Shown here in pieces: positions 1 to 8,298 of a DNA stretch of 64,000 nucleotides. Source of the stretch: Brevibacillus brevis. Lineage in GTDB: Bacteria > Bacillota > Bacilli > Brevibacillales > Brevibacillaceae. The stretch spans positions 4,305,001 to 4,369,000 of the forward strand of contig NZ_LR134338.1 of the NCBI RefSeq assembly GCF_900637055.1. Reading direction: 5' to 3'. Position numbers and translations under genes: made by a program. The stretch's first letter is position 1. Each line of letters starts with the position of its first letter. The notes under the pieces were generated by a model. The model did no database searches. It was not told the origin of the DNA and saw only the letters and a program-made list of their open reading frames with translations.

Positions 1-169
1 TTCCGCCTACTTTGGACAAGGTTACATCGAGGATTCGATCGCCTTTTGTCACGATTTCATGCAATTCAAAATCAGCTTCAGGCGCGAACCCCTTCAGTTT
101 ATCTACGACCCAATTCGTTTGAGTGAGCGCCAATTTGCTGCGACGCGTTCCCACTTTCCATTTTCCCAT
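1..169 (-). CDS. hemC: Hydroxymethylbilane synthase (porphobilinogen deaminase), N-terminal part
   Basis: Partial gene: only the first 56 codons lie in the window and the rest continues beyond base 1. The translated start, MGKWKVGTRRSKLALTQTNW, carries the G-(T/S)-R-x-S-x-L-A-L-x-Q-T signature of HemC. This enzyme condenses four porphobilinogens into hydroxymethylbilane in heme and siroheme synthesis. The ATG is preceded by AGGAGG at about 175-180. It lies 24 bp downstream of hemX in the same direction, as in the hemAXCDBL operon of Bacillales, so cotranscription is likely. Confidence 0.92.
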   Translation of the reverse strand, partial: MGKWKVGTRRSKLALTQTNWVVDKLKGFAPEADFELHEIVTKGDRILDVTLSKVGG

Positions 170-193
170 GACAGCCTCCTTGATGAACAGCCC

Positions 194-1012
194 CTACCAC
201 CAGTCGTGAAATGTAGAAGTAGTGAAGCCTAAAAAATTGATAAGCAGTAACAAAAACGCCAGGACGTTCCACTGCGCGAGTCTGCGCATCTGCACCGTAT
301 CCCGATAGCGTTGGTACAGCCACAGCGAATAAATCGCAAGAACCAGCACGGAGAGCAATACTTTTGAATCTAGCAGAAATTTCTCCGGCAAAACCATTTT
401 ACCCCAAATGATCCCTAATACAATCGAAAGCAAGAGCATCGGTACACCCAGCATGTTCATACGGTACGCGTAGCCTTCCAATTGATCGAGGCTGGGCAAA
501 CGCCTGAGCAGCGGCGACCAGCGTCTTCCCTTGAGCATTTTGTGCTGAAGCAAGTACATGGCCGAGAAGATCATGGAGAGCGAGAACGCCCCGTAGCTGA
601 ACATGGCCAGTGTTACATGCGTCAACAATAGCTCAGAGGTCAAAATGCTCGATACAGCCTCAATCGGCGTTTCCGGCAAAAACATCGACATGACGAGCAC
701 GACGAACCCGATAATATTAGTAAAAAAAACCAGCAAATCAATCCGAAAAAAATAGTGAATGGCAAGCGACAAGCCTACCAGCACCCATGAATAAAAAAAG
801 AGCGTCTCAAACAGCGTAATGACTGGAAAATACCCCTTCATGACTGCTTGCGAGACAAAAAATGCGGTTTGCAAGGCCCAAACGACAACAAGCAACCCGA
901 AAGCCAGACGATTGACTTTCCGGTTGCTTTGCAAGAAGTCGTTAAAATAGAAGAGAACACTTGCAGCGTAGAGAAAGATCGTCAAGTCGTAGATCCATCT
1001 CACCTCGGCCAT
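194..1012 (-). CDS. hemX: HemX family membrane protein (cytochrome c assembly / CcsA-like fold)
   Basis: A 272-residue polytopic membrane protein with about eight hydrophobic segments, matching the HemX branch of the CcsA/CcmC family. In Bacillus subtilis HemX lowers the level of glutamyl-tRNA reductase; a direct heme-handling role is inferred from the fold. The ATG at 1012 (MAEVRWIYDL) was chosen because GGGGGAG lies 8 bases upstream. An in-frame TTG 24 bases further out has no ribosome binding site. It sits between hemA and hemC on the same strand, which supports the name. Length and topology are normal. Confidence 0.9.
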   Translation of the reverse strand: MAEVRWIYDLTIFLYAASVLFYFNDFLQSNRKVNRLAFGLLVVVWALQTAFFVSQAVMKGYFPVITLFETLFFYSWVLVGLSLAIHYFFRIDLLVFFTNIIGFVVLVMSMFLPETPIEAVSSILTSELLLTHVTLAMFSYGAFSLSMIFSAMYLLQHKMLKGRRWSPLLRRLPSLDQLEGYAYRMNMLGVPMLLLSIVLGIIWGKMVLPEKFLLDSKVLLSVLVLAIYSLWLYQRYRDTVQMRRLAQWNVLAFLLLLINFLGFTTSTFHDWW

Positions 1013-1074
1013 GCACTCTCTCCCCCACTTTCCCAATCGGTTTCTAACAGTAGCAGATAGATTGTCAGGTCAGC

Positions 1075-2439
1075 TTAGTCAGGGAACCGGGAAGCCAATA
1101 CCTGCTCCCGAGAAGAAGATGTCTGTTTATTTTTATCGTTAGCCCAGATTGCTTCCTGTTCTTTTCGCTCCAGGATTTCCTCCAACGCAAACATTTTCTC
1201 GAAAATATCCAGTACTTCTTCCCCATCTTTGGTAGCTGCCATTTCTTTTAAACGCACGACCGGATCGTGCAACAGTTGATTGACAATGCCCTTGGTTGTC
1301 TTGCGGATGATATGCATCTCCCGCTCAGACAGGTTCGGCAGCTTGTTTTCGATTTTCCGCATCGCTTCGCTTTGAATCGTGTTTGCCTTGTCACGCAGTG
1401 CTGCGATGAGTGGCGCCACGCCAAGCGTCTGGTACCAGGTCGTGAATGCCACGATCTCTTCTTGAATCATGACATCCAGACGTTCCGCTTCACGAGAACG
1501 TTCCGCTACGTTACTCGCAACGATTCCTTCCAGATCGTCAATATCATATAAAAATACGTTATCAAGATCATGCAAGTCAGGATTCAAGTCGCGAGGAACC
1601 GCGATATCCACCATGAACAACGGACGATGCTTCCGTTGTTTCATGATCGGAGCCAGTTCTTTTTTGCCGAGGACATAACCTGTCGCTCCAGTCGAGCTGA
1701 TGACGATGTCTGCTGTGAGCAGTGCCTCTGGCAGCTGCTCCATCGTACAGGAGTCACCCTTGAACTTTTCTGCCAAAAGCTGCGCTCGCTCCAATGTACG
1801 ATTCGCTACCATGACGCGTTCCGATCCATTGGCGTGCAGGTGTTTGGCGGTCAGCTCGCTCATTTTGCCCGCTCCGACGATCAGGACAGACTTCCCTGCG
1901 AAGGAACCGAAGATCTTTTTCCCCAGCTCGACAGCAGCGTAGCTGACAGAAACCGCATTTTGTCCAATCGCTGTCTCTGTATGGGCACGCTTGGCGAACG
2001 TAATCGCCTGCTTGAACAAGGTGTTGAAGACGGTCCCTGTCGTTTGACGCTCCTGCGCCAACAGGAACGCATCCCGGACTTGTCCGAGGATTTGTGTTTC
2101 TCCCATTACCATCGAATCAAGACCGGAAGAGACTCGGAACAAGTGCTCGATGGCCTGTTCGTTCTCTTTTATATAGAGATGATCCTTAAATTGTTCTTTC
2201 TCCACACCGAACCATTCAGCCAAAAAACGGCGAGTATAGTCTCGGCCAATATTTGCCTGGTCGCAAACGACGTAAATTTCCGTCCGGTTGCACGTCCCCA
2301 GGATGATACATTCTGCGATACTCTTCGTCTGGGAGAGAAGATGAAGAGCGCGTGCTGTCCCATCGTCGCTGAATGTAAACTTTTCGCGAATTTCGACAGG
2401 AGCTGTTTTATAGTTTAGGCCCAGCAAAAGAATATCCAT
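1075..2439 (-). CDS. hemA: Glutamyl-tRNA reductase
   Basis: 454 residues. HemA reduces glutamyl-tRNA(Glu) with NADPH to glutamate-1-semialdehyde, the first committed step of tetrapyrrole synthesis by the C5 pathway. The N-terminal catalytic domain has the conserved TCNRTE motif with nucleophile Cys50. It is followed by an NADP-binding domain (VGAGKMSELTAKHL, about residue 185 onward) and a C-terminal helical dimerisation domain. ATG 2439 (MDILLLGLNYKTAPVEIRE) has GGGAGGAC just upstream, whereas the in-frame extension to 2487 has no ribosome binding site. It is the first gene of the leftward hem unit; a TATAAT hexamer lies about 50 bases upstream. Confidence 0.96.
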   Translation of the reverse strand: MDILLLGLNYKTAPVEIREKFTFSDDGTARALHLLSQTKSIAECIILGTCNRTEIYVVCDQANIGRDYTRRFLAEWFGVEKEQFKDHLYIKENEQAIEHLFRVSSGLDSMVMGETQILGQVRDAFLLAQERQTTGTVFNTLFKQAITFAKRAHTETAIGQNAVSVSYAAVELGKKIFGSFAGKSVLIVGAGKMSELTAKHLHANGSERVMVANRTLERAQLLAEKFKGDSCTMEQLPEALLTADIVISSTGATGYVLGKKELAPIMKQRKHRPLFMVDIAVPRDLNPDLHDLDNVFLYDIDDLEGIVASNVAERSREAERLDVMIQEEIVAFTTWYQTLGVAPLIAALRDKANTIQSEAMRKIENKLPNLSEREMHIIRKTTKGIVNQLLHDPVVRLKEMAATKDGEEVLDIFEKMFALEEILERKEQEAIWANDKNKQTSSSREQVLASRFPD

Positions 2440-2491
2440 AATGTCCTCCCAGAATGCAAACCTGTTAGCGGCATATGTAAAATGCACTATT

Positions 2492-2497
2492 ATTATA
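2492..2497 (-). promoter_or_regulatory. Possible -10 element for hemA
   Basis: TATAAT on the minus strand about 53 bases upstream of the hemA ATG. No good -35 box is found at 16-18 bp spacing, so this is only a -10 match in an AT-rich stretch. The 232-bp gap between hemA and the divergent transporter also holds a plus-strand TATAAT at 2570-2575, likewise without a clear -35. I saw no riboswitch-like structure there. Confidence 0.3.
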
Positions 2498-2671
2498 TCA
2501 TTATGTCCCGAATCGGATAGGAGTAATTGTGAAAAGTTTATTAACGGAGTGCACTTTGGGTATATCCTGTATAATCCGCTTGCGTTCCTTCCGGGAATAC
2601 CTTATGATTTCGGCTATACATGAAAACAGAAGAAAAATTGCGAAAATGCCAGAAAGGAGAGGAAAGAAGCT

Positions 2672-3613
2672 TTGAGAAAACCTTGGATGGCAGACATAAC
2701 GCTGCTCCTCGTCGCTTTTATCTGGGGAACCACGTTTTTGATCGTACAGCAGGCAATTGCATCGCTGCCTCCCAATACGTTTAACGCCGTTCGTTTTACC
2801 ATTGCTGCGTTATTTTTATTGATCATCTATTTCATCCGCAATCGTCATCGTGGGCAGACCTCTGAATGGAGAGGTCCACTGCTTCGTGCAGGCGTCATCC
2901 TCGGTTTTTGGCTCTGTCTGGGATACGCCTTGCAAACCGTAGGACTTTTGTATACAACGCCGTCCAAAGCTGGCTTTATCACTGGTTTATCCGTCGTATT
3001 GGTGCCGCTCTTCTCGTTTTTGCTCTTGCGTGAGCGCGTCAAGCCTTTCGCTATCGTCGGCGTGATTCTAGCTGCATTCGGCTTGTATTTGCTGACACAG
3101 AACCAGTCGTTCTCCTTTAATCTCGGTGATGCCCTGGTCTTCGGCTGTGCGATCTGCTTCGCCATGCAAATCGTCTTTACCGGCAAATACGCACCTCGAT
3201 TTGCAGCACTGCCCCTTGCCATTACGCAATTAGGCACGGTAGGTGTTATCAGCTGGCTGTACGCCTTTTTCTTTGAAGATTGGAGTCGTGCCTTTGATCC
3301 GGCGATCTTGTTCAAGCCTGAGGTGGCGTTTGGTTTGATCGTCACTTCCATTTTCGCCACGGCACTTGCCTTTCTCGCTCAGACTGCCTTGCAAAAACAA
3401 ACCAGCTCGACGCGGGTCGCTCTCATTTTCGCTTTGGAGCCTGTATTTGCTGCACTCACCTCGTACGTCTTTATTCATGAAGTATTGAGTGGAAGACAGT
3501 TAACCGGATGTCTCCTGATTTTCACCGGAATGATTCTCGCTGAGCTTCCCATTCAAGAATGGTTGCGGAATTTCCGTCAGAGAAAACCAAATGACGGTCG
3601 TGAATCTACCTGA
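2672..3613 (+). CDS. DMT-superfamily transporter (two EamA domains)
   Basis: 313 residues with about ten transmembrane helices arranged as two EamA repeats (about 10-145 and 155-295). The first opens with the typical LLVAFIWGTTFLIVQQAI. EamA proteins of the drug/metabolite transporter superfamily usually export amino acids or other small metabolites; the substrate cannot be told from sequence. The TTG at 2672 is preferred because GGAGAGG lies 9 bases upstream. The first ATG (2687) has no positioned site. It is divergent from hemA and ends in a strong hairpin shared with the convergent GH84 gene. Confidence 0.88.
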   Translation: MRKPWMADITLLLVAFIWGTTFLIVQQAIASLPPNTFNAVRFTIAALFLLIIYFIRNRHRGQTSEWRGPLLRAGVILGFWLCLGYALQTVGLLYTTPSKAGFITGLSVVLVPLFSFLLLRERVKPFAIVGVILAAFGLYLLTQNQSFSFNLGDALVFGCAICFAMQIVFTGKYAPRFAALPLAITQLGTVGVISWLYAFFFEDWSRAFDPAILFKPEVAFGLIVTSIFATALAFLAQTALQKQTSSTRVALIFALEPVFAALTSYVFIHEVLSGRQLTGCLLIFTGMILAELPIQEWLRNFRQRKPNDGREST

Positions 3614-3626
3614 TGCGAAAAGCAAA

Positions 3627-3664
3627 AAAGTTCCTTTCTCCCCTGTGGGAAAGGAACTTTTTTT
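3627..3664. terminator. Bidirectional Rho-independent terminator
   Basis: Perfect 12-bp stem (AAAGTTCCTTTC / GAAAGGAACTTT) with a 10-base loop, flanked by A-runs on the left and T-runs on the right. It can therefore end both the rightward EamA gene and the leftward GH84 gene. It abuts the GH84 stop codon. Confidence 0.93.
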
Positions 3665-5027
3665 ATGAGCTTTTTTTCGAGGTCTTCTTAACCTCTTGCA
3701 TTACGGCATCCACAAATAGCTGCATAACAGGTCCGCACACTTCTTGCGGGTAACGCTCCGTTCGTTTGAGCCACTGTTTGAGCCGGAGCAAGTGATAGGC
3801 TGCTTGTGGCAGTCGCCCTCTTGTCCCATGATCAATGAGAGCGACTGCCGACAGACCAACCTTGGTCCACAGATGGAACTTCTCCACCCACGGCCTCGTT
3901 TCTTCCGCAAGTTTCTGATTCGTCATCCCTGCCAACAGCTTGTCAGCCGCCTCTTCCATCTTCTGAAAAAGAGTAGTCAAGTCAGTAACGGCTTTTTGCC
4001 GATCCCCTTCCAAGAAATGAAAGCGAAAGGTCAGGATAGCTTCTAGCAATCGCGGCGATTCCACCTCGCATAAAAACGAGCTTTGCACGTTATCCGCAAA
4101 GATGAAGAAAGCATCTGCATCTTTTTGTCCCGCTACTTCCTCTACCGCTCGTTTCCATACCGTATCAGGATCGTAGCCGATCGGATCTCGCAAATAAGCT
4201 GCCGTCGTAATCAAAGGAATCTTCGAGCATTCTGGTCTAGACATCGCATTCGCCACATAGCCTGCTGCGTATTGCCACAGATCAGGGTCACGGTGACGCA
4301 ATGGACCGATATGTAGTTCATTCGCCATGGCCAAATCATTCACCGGGTAGTTGTCCCAATAAAACGGCTGATGACCCGTGTACTCTTGAAAGCGAATCGC
4401 ATCGCCGTCCGTCAGGTAGGGCGAGCAGACGAATCGTCCCGTCCAGAACAAATCGATTTCTTGCGGCAAATGCTGGCCAAGGTACATGATGTACGCTTCT
4501 TTTCCAATCCCGTTGTACTGTGTAGGACAGACAACCAGCTTGACTGGATCGCCCCAGCTGCGTATCAAATCCCACACGTAAAGCGTCGTACGGGTATGCG
4601 CCTCCGCCAAATGGGCAAACTCGGCTACATCCTTCTCATGCAACAGGTGCATGGGGATATCATCGAACAATAGCGCAAAGTAACGCACACCACGATCATA
4701 CAAATCCCGATATTTCCTGCCCAACAGCTCCAAATGCTGACGATTCGTATATTCCATGCTGAGCCCCGGCCCCAGGCAATAAATAAACTGCATGTTGCGA
4801 GTCTTTGCCCGCTGGATCAGCTCGTCTAACTGTTGATTGGCTATTGCAGGAAGCGGCTCCATCCAGCGTTCCCGCAGATACTCGTCATCTTTTGGAGCGT
4901 AGAAATACGCATTGTAATCATGCCGGTGCAAAAAGTCGATCATATCCAGCCGCTCTTCATGTGTCCAAGGTGTTCCATAGAAGCCTTCGATCACACCACG
5001 TACAGCAAAGCAAGCACTCCCGCTCAC
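3663..5027 (-). CDS. Family 84 glycoside hydrolase (O-GlcNAcase-like beta-N-acetylglucosaminidase)
   Basis: 454 residues. The N-terminus RGVIEGFYGTPWTHEERLDM and the DYNAYFYAPKDD motif are the hallmark of the GH84 catalytic barrel. The vicinal catalytic aspartates appear as FDD at D122-D123, matching the substrate-assisted mechanism of NagJ and OGA. There is no signal peptide or membrane segment and no carbohydrate-binding module, so it is predicted to be cytoplasmic, unlike the secreted clostridial NagJ. The C-terminal about 150 residues are helical. The GTG start has AGGGAGC 8 bases upstream. It lies 39 bp after ysxC and may be read from the same transcript. The physiological substrate is unknown. 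Confidence 0.9.
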   Translation of the reverse strand: MSGSACFAVRGVIEGFYGTPWTHEERLDMIDFLHRHDYNAYFYAPKDDEYLRERWMEPLPAIANQQLDELIQRAKTRNMQFIYCLGPGLSMEYTNRQHLELLGRKYRDLYDRGVRYFALLFDDIPMHLLHEKDVAEFAHLAEAHTRTTLYVWDLIRSWGDPVKLVVCPTQYNGIGKEAYIMYLGQHLPQEIDLFWTGRFVCSPYLTDGDAIRFQEYTGHQPFYWDNYPVNDLAMANELHIGPLRHRDPDLWQYAAGYVANAMSRPECSKIPLITTAAYLRDPIGYDPDTVWKRAVEEVAGQKDADAFFIFADNVQSSFLCEVESPRLLEAILTFRFHFLEGDRQKAVTDLTTLFQKMEEAADKLLAGMTNQKLAEETRPWVEKFHLWTKVGLSAVALIDHGTRGRLPQAAYHLLRLKQWLKRTERYPQEVCGPVMQLFVDAVMQEVKKTSKKSS

Positions 5028-5066
5028 TCAGATGCTCCCTTCCCCACGGCGAATTGGGTCTAAGAA

Positions 5067-5714
5067 TTACTCATTGGCTGGAGCAGTCTCCTCAGCCTTG
5101 GCAGCCGTCTCCCTGGCCATTTCCTCTCCCGCACGGATACGACGCATGATTTCTGCCCACAGTTCATCCTTGCCTTGACCTGTCTCCGAGGAAAATACAA
5201 TGATCGTATCATCCCCGCGCAAATTCAGGCTTTGACGGATGACCTTCGTATGCTGCAGCCAACGCCCGCGAGCGATTTTATCACCTTTTGTCGCTACGAC
5301 TACGGTAGGAATCCCGATTTGCTTGCACCAATCGTACATCGCAACATCGTCTTTACTCGGAGCATGGCGAATATCGACCAGTTGAATAATGAAGCGAAGC
5401 TCGTTCCGGTTTTTCAAATAGCCCTCGATCATTTTTCCCCATTGTTCCTTGATCGTCTTCGCTACCTTTGCATACCCATAACCCGGGAAGTCAACGAAGT
5501 AGAGCATCTGATTGACACGGAAATAGTTCAATGTTTGGGTTTTCCCCGGACGAGAACTGATCCGGGCCAGCCCTTTGCGGTTCATCATTTTGTTGAGCAG
5601 GGATGACTTCCCTACGTTTGAGCGTCCTACCAGCGCGATCTCATGAAGACCATCCGTCGGATACTGCTTCGGTCCAACCGCGCTGATAATAAACTCTGCT
5701 GATGTTACTTTCAT
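5067..5714 (-). CDS. ysxC: Ribosome biogenesis GTPase YsxC/EngB
   Basis: 215 residues. YsxC is an essential TrmE-Era-EngA-YihA-class GTPase needed for large ribosomal subunit assembly. Visible motifs are the P-loop GRSNVGKS (30-37), the switch-II DFPGYG (75-80), and TKGD for guanine specificity (142-145). Residues about 190-215 form an acidic, alanine-rich tail. The gene overlaps the end of lonA by four bases (ATGA), indicating translational coupling, as in Bacillus where ysxC follows lonA. Confidence 0.96.
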   Translation of the reverse strand: MKVTSAEFIISAVGPKQYPTDGLHEIALVGRSNVGKSSLLNKMMNRKGLARISSRPGKTQTLNYFRVNQMLYFVDFPGYGYAKVAKTIKEQWGKMIEGYLKNRNELRFIIQLVDIRHAPSKDDVAMYDWCKQIGIPTVVVATKGDKIARGRWLQHTKVIRQSLNLRGDDTIIVFSSETGQGKDELWAEIMRRIRAGEEMARETAAKAEETAPANE

Positions 5715-8050
5715 GCTTTGTCACCTACTGGCTGTTTAGTTAGCGCGTGACGCAGCACTTCATCTAAATGATCAACTGGATAGAATGTCAGTTCACCGCG
5801 TACGCTCTCTGGGATATCCTCAATATCCTTCTCGTTGTCTTTTGGCAAAATGATCGTAGTTAAACCTGCACGGTGAGCAGACATGCATTTTTCTTTCAGC
5901 CCGCCAATTGGCAGAACCCGACCTCTGAGCGTAATCTCCCCAGTCATCCCCACTTCTTTTTTCACAGGGATTTTCGTGAGGGCGGACACGAGTGCGGTTG
6001 CCATGGTAATCCCAGCAGACGGACCGTCTTTTGGAATCGCCCCTTCTGGAAAGTGGATGTGGATATCGTTCTTCTCGTGGAAGGACGGATCAATTCCCCA
6101 CTGATCTGCACGGGAACGAATATAGCTGAATGCAGCCTGCGCAGATTCCTTCATGACGTCACCCAGTTTTCCTGTCAGGGTGAGCTTTCCTTTTCCAGGC
6201 AAAATGCTGACTTCTACATTCAGCGTATCTCCGCCTGCTTGTGTCCAAGCCAGTCCTGTAACGGAACCCACTTGATCTTTTTTCTCCGCTAGTCCATAGC
6301 GGTAGCGCGGTTTACCGAGCAGTGTCTCCAACGTCTTGGCTGTAACTACGACACGCTTCTTCTCACCGCTCACAATCAGCTTGGCAGCTTTGCGGCATAC
6401 GTTGGCTGCTTCGCGATTGAGGTTGCGAACACCTGCTTCTCTGGTGTACAGACGAACGAGCTTCAGCATCGCATCGTCGTTCATTTTCAGCTTATCTTTG
6501 CCTAGACCGTGATCCTGCATTTGCTTCGGCAAGAGGTAATCGCGCAAAATGTTCAGCTTTTCCAGTTCTGTGTAGCTGGAAATCGAGATGACCTCCATGC
6601 GGTCCAAGAGCGGACGCGGAATCGTATCGAGACTGTTTGCGGTCGTAATAAACATCACGTTCGTCAAATCATAGGTCTCTTCGATATAGTGGTCACTGAA
6701 TTTATCATTTTGGTTAGGATCGAGCACTTCGAGCAGTGCAGACGCAGGGTCTCCGCGGAAATCGGACGCAAGCTTGTCGATTTCATCCAGCAAAAAGACA
6801 GGATTAATCGTGCCAGCTTGCTTCATTCCTTGCATGATTCGCCCTGGGAGAGCACCTACATACGTACGGCGGTGTCCGCGAATTTCTGCTTCATCGCGTA
6901 CTCCCCCCAAGGAAATGCGAACGAAATTGCGCCCGATTGCACGCGCTACGGAACGAGCCAGAGATGTTTTCCCGACACCTGGAGGACCTACCAGACAAAG
7001 GATCGGTCCACGCATGGAGTTTACCAGCTTTTGTACTGCCAAATACTCCAAGACGCGCTCTTTTGGTTTATCCAGGCCGTAATGATCTTCATCGAGAACT
7101 TGCTGTGCATGAAGAATATCCAGATTGTCTTCTGTCGTTTTCGTCCACGGCAGCGCAAACAAGGTATCGATATACGTACGGATGACCGAGCCTTCCGCAG
7201 AAGTCGCCGGCATCTTTTCCAAACGCTCGAGCTCCTTCTCGATCTTCGTTTTGATCCGCTCAGGAGCGTCCGACTTTTCGAGCTGGGCACGCAACTCATC
7301 TACTTCGCCTTGGCGTCCGTCCTTGTCGCCCAGCTCTTTTTGGATAGCTTTCATTTGCTCACGCAGGTAATATTCCTTTTGCGTACGCTCCATCTGTTTC
7401 TTCACGCGGTTGCCGATCTTGCGCTCCAGCTCAAGTACCTCGCGCTCGTTGTTCAAAATGGTCAAAAGAATTTCGAGACGTTCCTTGATGTTGGTCGTCT
7501 CCAAAATTTCTTGTTTGTCCTTCATCTTGAGCGGCAGATGCGAAGCAATCACATCCGCCAAACGTCCCGGTTCCTCAATGTCCTGCACAGAGGTTAATGT
7601 CTCTGGAGAAACCTTTTTGGACAGCTTGATGTACTGCTCAAAGTGGGCCAGCAAGGAACGCATTAAAGCTTCCACTTCGTTTTGCTCTGTTTTTTCATCT
7701 TGCAAATATGTAATCGACACGACGAAATAATCTTCCTGTTGAAGATACTCCTCGATCTTTGCGCGTTGCAAGCCTTCTACCAATACACGGATTGTCCCAT
7801 TCGGCAGCTTCAGCATTTGTTTCACACGTGCAACGGTACCAATACTGTAAATTTGCTCAGCATCTGGCTCTTCTATATGGACCTCTTCCTGTGTCGCAAG
7901 CAAAATCTTGTTATCGTCTACCATGGCTTGCTCCAATGCGCGGATGGACTTTTCCCGTCCAACGTCCAAATGGAGTACCATGGTCGGATAAACAAGCAAT
8001 CCTCGCAACGGGAGAAGCGGTAATTCTCGTTTACCGGAACGTTCGCCCAA
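5711..8050 (-). CDS. lon: ATP-dependent protease La (LonA)
   Basis: 779 residues in the full LonA layout: N-terminal substrate-recognition domain (1-200), coiled coil (about 205-280), AAA+ module with Walker A GPPGVGKT (355-362), and C-terminal protease with the catalytic serine in DGPSAG and its lysine partner in the following helix. It degrades misfolded and regulatory proteins in the cytoplasm. The TTG at 8050 has AAGGAGAGG 9 bases upstream and no nearby in-frame ATG competes. The gene is preceded by a leader that contains a promoter and then an intrinsic terminator, which suggests readthrough or attenuation control. Confidence 0.96.
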   Translation of the reverse strand: MGERSGKRELPLLPLRGLLVYPTMVLHLDVGREKSIRALEQAMVDDNKILLATQEEVHIEEPDAEQIYSIGTVARVKQMLKLPNGTIRVLVEGLQRAKIEEYLQQEDYFVVSITYLQDEKTEQNEVEALMRSLLAHFEQYIKLSKKVSPETLTSVQDIEEPGRLADVIASHLPLKMKDKQEILETTNIKERLEILLTILNNEREVLELERKIGNRVKKQMERTQKEYYLREQMKAIQKELGDKDGRQGEVDELRAQLEKSDAPERIKTKIEKELERLEKMPATSAEGSVIRTYIDTLFALPWTKTTEDNLDILHAQQVLDEDHYGLDKPKERVLEYLAVQKLVNSMRGPILCLVGPPGVGKTSLARSVARAIGRNFVRISLGGVRDEAEIRGHRRTYVGALPGRIMQGMKQAGTINPVFLLDEIDKLASDFRGDPASALLEVLDPNQNDKFSDHYIEETYDLTNVMFITTANSLDTIPRPLLDRMEVISISSYTELEKLNILRDYLLPKQMQDHGLGKDKLKMNDDAMLKLVRLYTREAGVRNLNREAANVCRKAAKLIVSGEKKRVVVTAKTLETLLGKPRYRYGLAEKKDQVGSVTGLAWTQAGGDTLNVEVSILPGKGKLTLTGKLGDVMKESAQAAFSYIRSRADQWGIDPSFHEKNDIHIHFPEGAIPKDGPSAGITMATALVSALTKIPVKKEVGMTGEITLRGRVLPIGGLKEKCMSAHRAGLTTIILPKDNEKDIEDIPESVRGELTFYPVDHLDEVLRHALTKQPVGDKA

Positions 8051-8105
8051 GCGGATGCACCTCTCCTTGTTGATCTACCCTCTTACATAGAGCCTAATAA
8101 CAGAC

Positions 8106-8131
8106 AAAAACGGCCCTCAAAGCCGTTTTTT
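8106..8131 (-). terminator. Intrinsic terminator between lonB and lonA
   Basis: Stem AAAAACGGC / GCCGTTTTT with a 7-base loop, read leftward. It lies only about 55 bases upstream of the lonA start and downstream of a promoter-like pair at 8249-8277. It could terminate lonB or act as an attenuator in the lonA leader. Confidence 0.75.
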
Positions 8132-8248
8132 AAACGCCCGCCCGACCCCAAAAAACGAGACAAAAAAGATCATACGCTATCATTTTTTGTGGAGCTCGTT
8201 TCAGGCCGGGCAAGGCCTCAGGCTCTTTGCAAGCAGAAGCTTTTTTCC

Positions 8249-8277
8249 ATTGTAGCGCAAACACAATCCGATGTCTA
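8249..8277 (-). promoter_or_regulatory. Predicted sigma-A promoter for lonA
   Basis: On the minus strand, TAGACA (8272-8277) and TACAAT (8249-8254) are separated by exactly 17 bp, each one mismatch from consensus. The site lies just after the lonB stop codon. A transcript starting here would have a leader of about 190 nt that crosses the hairpin at 8106-8131 before lonA. Confidence 0.6.
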
Positions 8278-8298
8278 ATCCGCGAGCATACCCGACTG

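Noticed and set aside
2570..2575. Promoter or riboswitch for the EamA transporter
   Set aside because: A TATAAT is present but no -35 at correct spacing, and no recognisable aptamer-like structure was found in the 230-bp gap.
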